Origin: Ailurus styani
Taxonomy: Eukaryota; Chordata; Mammalia; Carnivora; Ailuridae
Direction of reading: 5' to 3'
Assembly (NCBI GenBank): GCA_002007465.1
Contig: LNAC01000019.1
Location: 1,724,344-1,788,343, forward strand
DNA: 64,000 nt
Shown here: positions 59,413 to 64,000 of the stretch, piece after piece
How positions within the stretch are numbered: the stretch's first letter is position 1
How the letters are laid out: the number at the start of each line of letters is the position of its first letter
Notes under the pieces: generated by a model
The model's database searches: none
What the model was told of the DNA's origin: nothing
Seen by the model: the letters and a program-made list of their open reading frames with translations, nothing else
Made by a program: the position numbers and the translations under genes

Positions 59413-62010
59413 GGGAAAGCAGACACTACACTTACTGGGAAGACTTCAATTTGGAGGATACTATGTAGTGGCCTGCTTCATCAAGTAGACATTTTAGCTA
59501 CTCTGACTTTTAGTTACGGTGGAAATTGCAGAATTTGTGGAAGCCTAGCAGAAATAGAACTGCCATGCCCCACTGTGCATGAGCTAGAACTATCAACCCT
59601 TAATTTAGCCATTTTCCAGCTACCATTCTTTAGTGAAAACATTTAGTTAGGTAGGATGCCAGTGTTTGCCATGCTAAAGATGCAGGAGCTAAAATACTAG
59701 CACATGGTCAGCTCTCAGTTATCACTAAGTGCAGCAGCGGTGTTTCCCAACGGTTTTAATTTCCGGGCAATTCAGAGGAATTCAAATAAGACAACAAGGT
59801 TGCAGTGTGAAAACCTGATGAGGACATAGGTGCCTTTTTCAGCCTGCCCCAAGCCACTTTCCTTCTGCTTCCCACTCAGGGAGAAGAAGTCTGAATATCA
59901 GCACATCTTAAAATAATGGAAAATGGCTGCCTTTCATTATTTAAGGACAATGCCTTTCAGTGTGGGCTCATTCTTTCCATGGCCACACTGAACCATCAGT
60001 ATTTTAATAAAGGGTCTCCTTCGTGGCTGGCCGGGTAAGGAAGAGAAGCAACGAAGTGTCACTGATGAAATAAAGCGTGAATCTGAGATGAGTGACAATC
60101 TTTATCCGTTTCCCTCCCAGGTTCTGGGCAGAAACACAGAAAATAAGTCAACATCAAAAGACAAGAAAGGCTGAGCCTGAAGACATGTTCCAGACCCTAA
60201 CTTCACATGGATATATGGCAGTTCTTGGCTTCCTCTTGGTTCTAGGTTCTTAACCTGAAATTCCTAAAACTGCACCTACATTTCTTTTGTGTATATATAA
60301 TAATATCATTCTCTGGGAACAGAACCCAAAGCTTTCATTAAATTTTCCAACTGGATCCTAATGTAATAAAACTTCAAAACTACTGCTCTAGACAGAGGAA
60401 GGATATGTCAGATGTAAGAGTAGAGGTTAAAATGCTACATGAGTGAGTGGCAGACCAGAGGCCCACCCTGCCAGGAGATGTGTAAGAACACAACGGGGGA
60501 GGAAATGGGCGTATCAGGTTGGAGCCCAATAGCTGGGAATACAATTAGCTAGAAAAAAAGAACTTATGTTAGAGTTGAAAGAAAAGTCACTTCTTGTTTA
60601 AATACTGGTCTGAGAAAACTGAAGAAGAAAATAAAAGAAGTTCTAGTTAAATTCATGGGAAGAGAGCAACAGGTTCAGATTTGGACAACCTCAAAATGCC
60701 AGGTTCCACCTAAAACTCTTCTGACTCGACCCACTTGATCTGTTTCCGAAAGGACTGGGCCTGAGTAGCAGCCAGCCCCAAGGACACTCCGGAGCTACCT
60801 GATGGTACTGAAATATAAACGGAGTGAAATCAGAGTTGATGAATAAATTGTGTATCTGTAAATTTATCAAATTGCAGGTACAGTGCATTGTGAATTTCCT
60901 CACACTGTCCAAAGATGATTCCCTCGCAACTGAAACAGTACAAAACTGACAGAAGTAAAAAGGGATTTTTTTAAAAGGACCCAGCAGGAAGTAGAAAGAA
61001 CTGGAACTCAAGACTGCTCTGAATTAGTAACCTGAGGCCATCAGGAGTCAACCAACAACTCTCCATTTCTCACCTCTGCACCCTCTTCTAATGAGATTTC
61101 CATCCTTCCCAGGGCTGTGCCTTCTCCGCTGTCTCCGGTGTCGCAGGTGGCACCTGACCACCACCCCGGCTCCTTCGGCCTCCAGCCCAGGGGCAATCTC
61201 ACAGTAACTGGTTGACTTCCTCCCTCTCCCAATTCCAGATCTCTAGGGGAGAGAACCTGACTCCGCCCAGACTCCAGTGAGACTCCTCTTGAGCGTCTAG
61301 CCAGCTCTCAACGGCAGGTGGAGATTAGAGCGGCACCGTGTCTTATAAACCTAGGGACGAGTTCCACAGTAAGGGGTTCTCAGAGGCACGGGGCTGTCTA
61401 GACGCCAGGACATATTTGGACTAAATGACTGTGTGGCACATGAGGGGGACAAGAGAGAGGTAAAAAGAGAAGAGGTGGAGTTCGGAGTTCAGAAAAATAC
61501 CCTTCTCCCGGCCCTGCTTATCTACACAGTAGCAAGCCATCTTTCCAGGAAAAGAAAAAAACAAACAAACAAAAAAACCCCAAAAAATAAAAACAACTTT
61601 CTTCTGCAAGCATCGTAGTCTGATGCAAGTGGCCATATTATTATTGTGTGGGCTTCAAGAGAATACATAACTTCATTAATATAAACTTCTGTTGCTACTT
61701 CTAAAGTTTTTGCTAAAAACAGGTAGCCTATTCTCAATACTCTGACTTCAAGTTTAGAAAAAATCAGTTCTTTACATATTATTGAAGTGATACTTCATGT
61801 TGATATTTTCCCACTTACACTATTTGGTATACTTTTAGATTTCTGAAAATTTGAGGCGTTGAAACATTCTATTTTTAGTGATTTCATTCAATCTACTTAT
61901 ACTCTAGGTCTGCTGTTTCTAAGGATCAGAAGGTAGTTGTCCAGTCTATTAGGCAGGGACCACACAGACAGAACCTTCCAGGTAAAGCCACTTAGAACGG
62001 ACAGAGCAGC
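59413..62010. other. Unique DNA
   Basis: A moderately GC-rich stretch lies at 61060-61400. No repeat family, promoter or supported exon was recognised. Confidence 0.35.
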
Positions 62011-62014
62011 ACTA

Positions 62015-62250
62015 TAGCCTAGGGTTTAACGGTCCCACCTCCAGGGCCGGACAGTCCTGGGTTTAAATCCCACTACTGCCGTTTACCAGCTGTGTGACCT
62101 TGGGCAAATTCTTACCCTCAGCCCCAGTTTCCTCATTTGTAGAATGAGGATGATGATATCTACACCTCACAGACCTGCTGAGTCGGGCATTAGTTGAGAT
62201 CATGATGTAAAATACTTAACAGTATGAGCACTTAATAAATATTAGGTTTT
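62015..62250 (+). repeat. MIR SINE, nearly complete
   Basis: 'cctgggtttaaatcccacta', 'cagctgtgtgaccttgggca', 'ccagtttcctcatttgtaga' and 'agcacttaataaatattagg' give an almost full MIR. Confidence 0.92.
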
Positions 62251-62539
62251 CTATTATTATATGTTAATTATCCTGATGGCAAAGAACACAGGGAGAGAGG
62301 TGATGAACAGAGCTTCTTCGCTGGAATTTCTGGCAAAATTGAGCTGAGAGGCCTGAAACAACCTGCTGACCCCAAAGAGAGGGAATCTCAGAAGCAGGCG
62401 GTGTGTCACACGTGACGAGGCAAACGGAGGGCGATCTTAGGGGAGGGAAGACGGCCAGTTGAGAGGTGCTGGACTTCCTGCCATTGCCTACTGGGTACGA
62501 TGATCACATAAACCCCTTGGTTCTCTCAAAATACAAACA

Positions 62540-62835
62540 GGTCAGCACTAAAAAGAAATAAGCTATCAAACAATGGAAAGACACAGAAGAACCTTAAATG
62601 CATATTAGCAAGTGAAAGAAGCCAGTCTGAAAGGCTACCTTCCATGACTCCAACTACATGGCATTCTGGAAAAAGTAAAACCACAGACAGAATAAAAAGA
62701 CCAGTGAGTGGTGGCCTGGGAAGTGGAGGGCAGCAGGGTAGGGCACGCGAGGAAAGAGATGAACGGGCAGAACATGGGATTTTTAGGACTGTGAAAATAT
62801 GCTATTATAATGATGAATATATGTTATAACACACA
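62540..62835 (+). mobile_element. Old L1 (L1ME-type) 3' end
   Basis: 'aaccttaaatgcatattagc', 'aagtgaaagaagccagtctg', 'tccaactacatggcattctg' and 'agaccagtgagtggtggcct' match the 3' end of old L1ME elements. Confidence 0.78.
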
Positions 62836-62867
62836 CTGAGTGGTTGCAGAGACATTATCTCATAGTT

Positions 62868-63010
62868 ACAGTGTAAGGTTAAGGGATAGGCTTTGGAAAC
62901 AGACTGGGTTCAAATCCCTGCTTGGCTGCTTTCTAGGACTATGACTTTGAACAAGTTACTGAGCCTCCCTGAGCCTCATCTTCCTCATTTCGGCAACGGC
63001 AGTGAGATGA
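62868..63010 (+). repeat. MIR SINE, plus strand
   Basis: 'cagactgggttcaaatccct', 'gactttgaacaagttactga' and 'gcctcatcttcctcatttcg'. Confidence 0.82.
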
Positions 63011-63034
63011 GTATCTCATGTGGATCAGCTTAGC

Positions 63035-63205
63035 TGATCTCTGCAACCACTCTGTTGAAGAGGTGCTGAAGTTATTTCTATTTTGCAGAGGAGGAAACTG
63101 TCAGTGAGTGTCAATGGTGTGGCCAGATCACAGAGAAGTCATGTGACATGGTGGAGCAGAGATGCCAACACAAGGAATTTCACTTTAGAGCTCACTGTGC
63201 TATAT
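63035..63205 (-). repeat. MIR SINE, minus strand
   Basis: 'ctattttgcagaggaggaaa', 'gccagatcacagagaagtca' and 'gctcactgtgctatattacg' follow MIR in reverse. It forms an inverted pair with the MIR just upstream. Confidence 0.72.
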
Positions 63206-64000
63206 TACGTGACCCCATCTATAGAGTATTTAAATAAAATGCCATAGAAGGAGCTAAGCCCAGTGCCCAGCACAAAACCATCCCTCTGTCAATACTATTT
63301 TAATTACTGTCCTCAATTTTATCATGAGAGACATGGAAAAGATAGCACTGAAAGCTGGGGCAGGGGGTTAATTTTATAAAAGAAAATAAAAATGGGGACA
63401 TCCATGCTAAGAGTCAAGCCCATAAACACCCCACATTATACTGTCCCCTAAGGAAAGGCATCCCTCAGCACCTTCTCCATTGCTCACTTACCCATTCCCT
63501 ACTACCCACATCCCCTCACTCCTGGATTCTTATTTTCCCTTCCAAGAACTCTTGGTGCTGCTCATAAGAGAGAGATGAACAAAAGGATCGCATTCCTCAC
63601 CATCCTTAGTTCTACAAATACCAACTGAGTGCCAAGTTCCAAAGCCCAGGGCTCTGCTCTGAGGACCTGTCTTTGCGCCTCTGCATCTCCAGAGACCTTG
63701 GCAGAGAATTTCTGAGTGGGCCAGACCTCCTAGGCCTGCTTGCTTTTTCCAGCTCCTCAATCCTCATCTCCAACATGAACACATTCTCATTATGAAAAAT
63801 ATTATGAAGCTCTTCCTTCTATTGAATCAAAAGCTCACCTCCTAGCAAGTTCTGCTCACTTGTAATATGCTTTATAGATAAGAGAATAAATCTACCCCTT
63901 TTGTGTTGCAGCTCTTAGATTTTCTTGAGACAGCCTCAGTGCTTTGTCTATACTAGACACTAAAATGCTGCAGAATGAAAGAACCTTGTCTCTCAAATTT
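63206..64000. other. Unique DNA
   Basis: Nothing recognised. Short minus-strand frames lack splice support. Confidence 0.35.

Noticed and set aside
1..64000. CRISPR arrays, phage, operons, toxin systems
   Set aside because: Sequence is clearly mammalian. Regularly spaced repeats are microsatellites only.
1..64000. Structural RNA genes (tRNA, U6, 5S, Y RNA, 7SK)
   Set aside because: No intact copy seen. tRNA-like stretches are the heads of CAN-SINEs and MIRs.

Overview
This is ordinary mammalian nuclear DNA from a carnivore. The marker is the tRNA-Lys-derived CAN-SINE (core 'gcctgggtggctcag', CT-rich stretch, A-rich tail). I count eleven copies, some young and flanked by clean target-site duplications (TSDs). 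The subfamily reading 'gtgggttaaagcctctgcc' fits an arctoid caniform (mustelid, pinniped or bear), but I cannot fix the species. Prokaryote-style features (operons, CRISPR arrays, ribosome binding sites) are absent, and no complete protein-coding gene is visible. Most long open frames are retroelement remnants or chance frames.

Layout. 1-4.3 kb is mostly unique DNA with an L2-like stretch and three exon-like segments on the minus strand. 4.3-9.6 kb is an old L1 carcass with several younger retroelements nested inside it. 9.6-34 kb is largely unique, intron-like DNA with scattered CAN-SINEs, MIRs and an L1 3' end. It also holds a Tigger-like MITE, a GGGGA minisatellite, a 256-bp sequence present twice about 1 kb apart (15.30 and 16.27 kb), and three more exon-like segments. 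34.1-38.8 kb and 40.5-45.6 kb are two long plus-strand L1 copies, both dead. 46.2-47.6 kb has a MER20-like element and an ERVL-type LTR. 51.2-51.9 kb holds a processed pseudogene of PIN4 (parvulin-14) on the minus strand, later split by a young CAN-SINE. 52.5-54.4 kb is an old minus-strand L1. 58.3-59.4 kb looks like an ERV/LTR fragment. 62-63.2 kb is a cluster of MIRs and an old L1 end.

The only hints of a host gene are six minus-strand segments (25.75, 24.05, 17.97, 3.77, 2.25 and 1.89 kb) with open frames, pyrimidine-rich acceptors and GT donors. Their phases can be chained without a break. I cannot name the gene and the chain is a hypothesis. I found no convincing new biological system. 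The most informative items are the broken PIN4 retrocopy, the duplicated 256-bp block with TSD-like flanks, and the exon chain.
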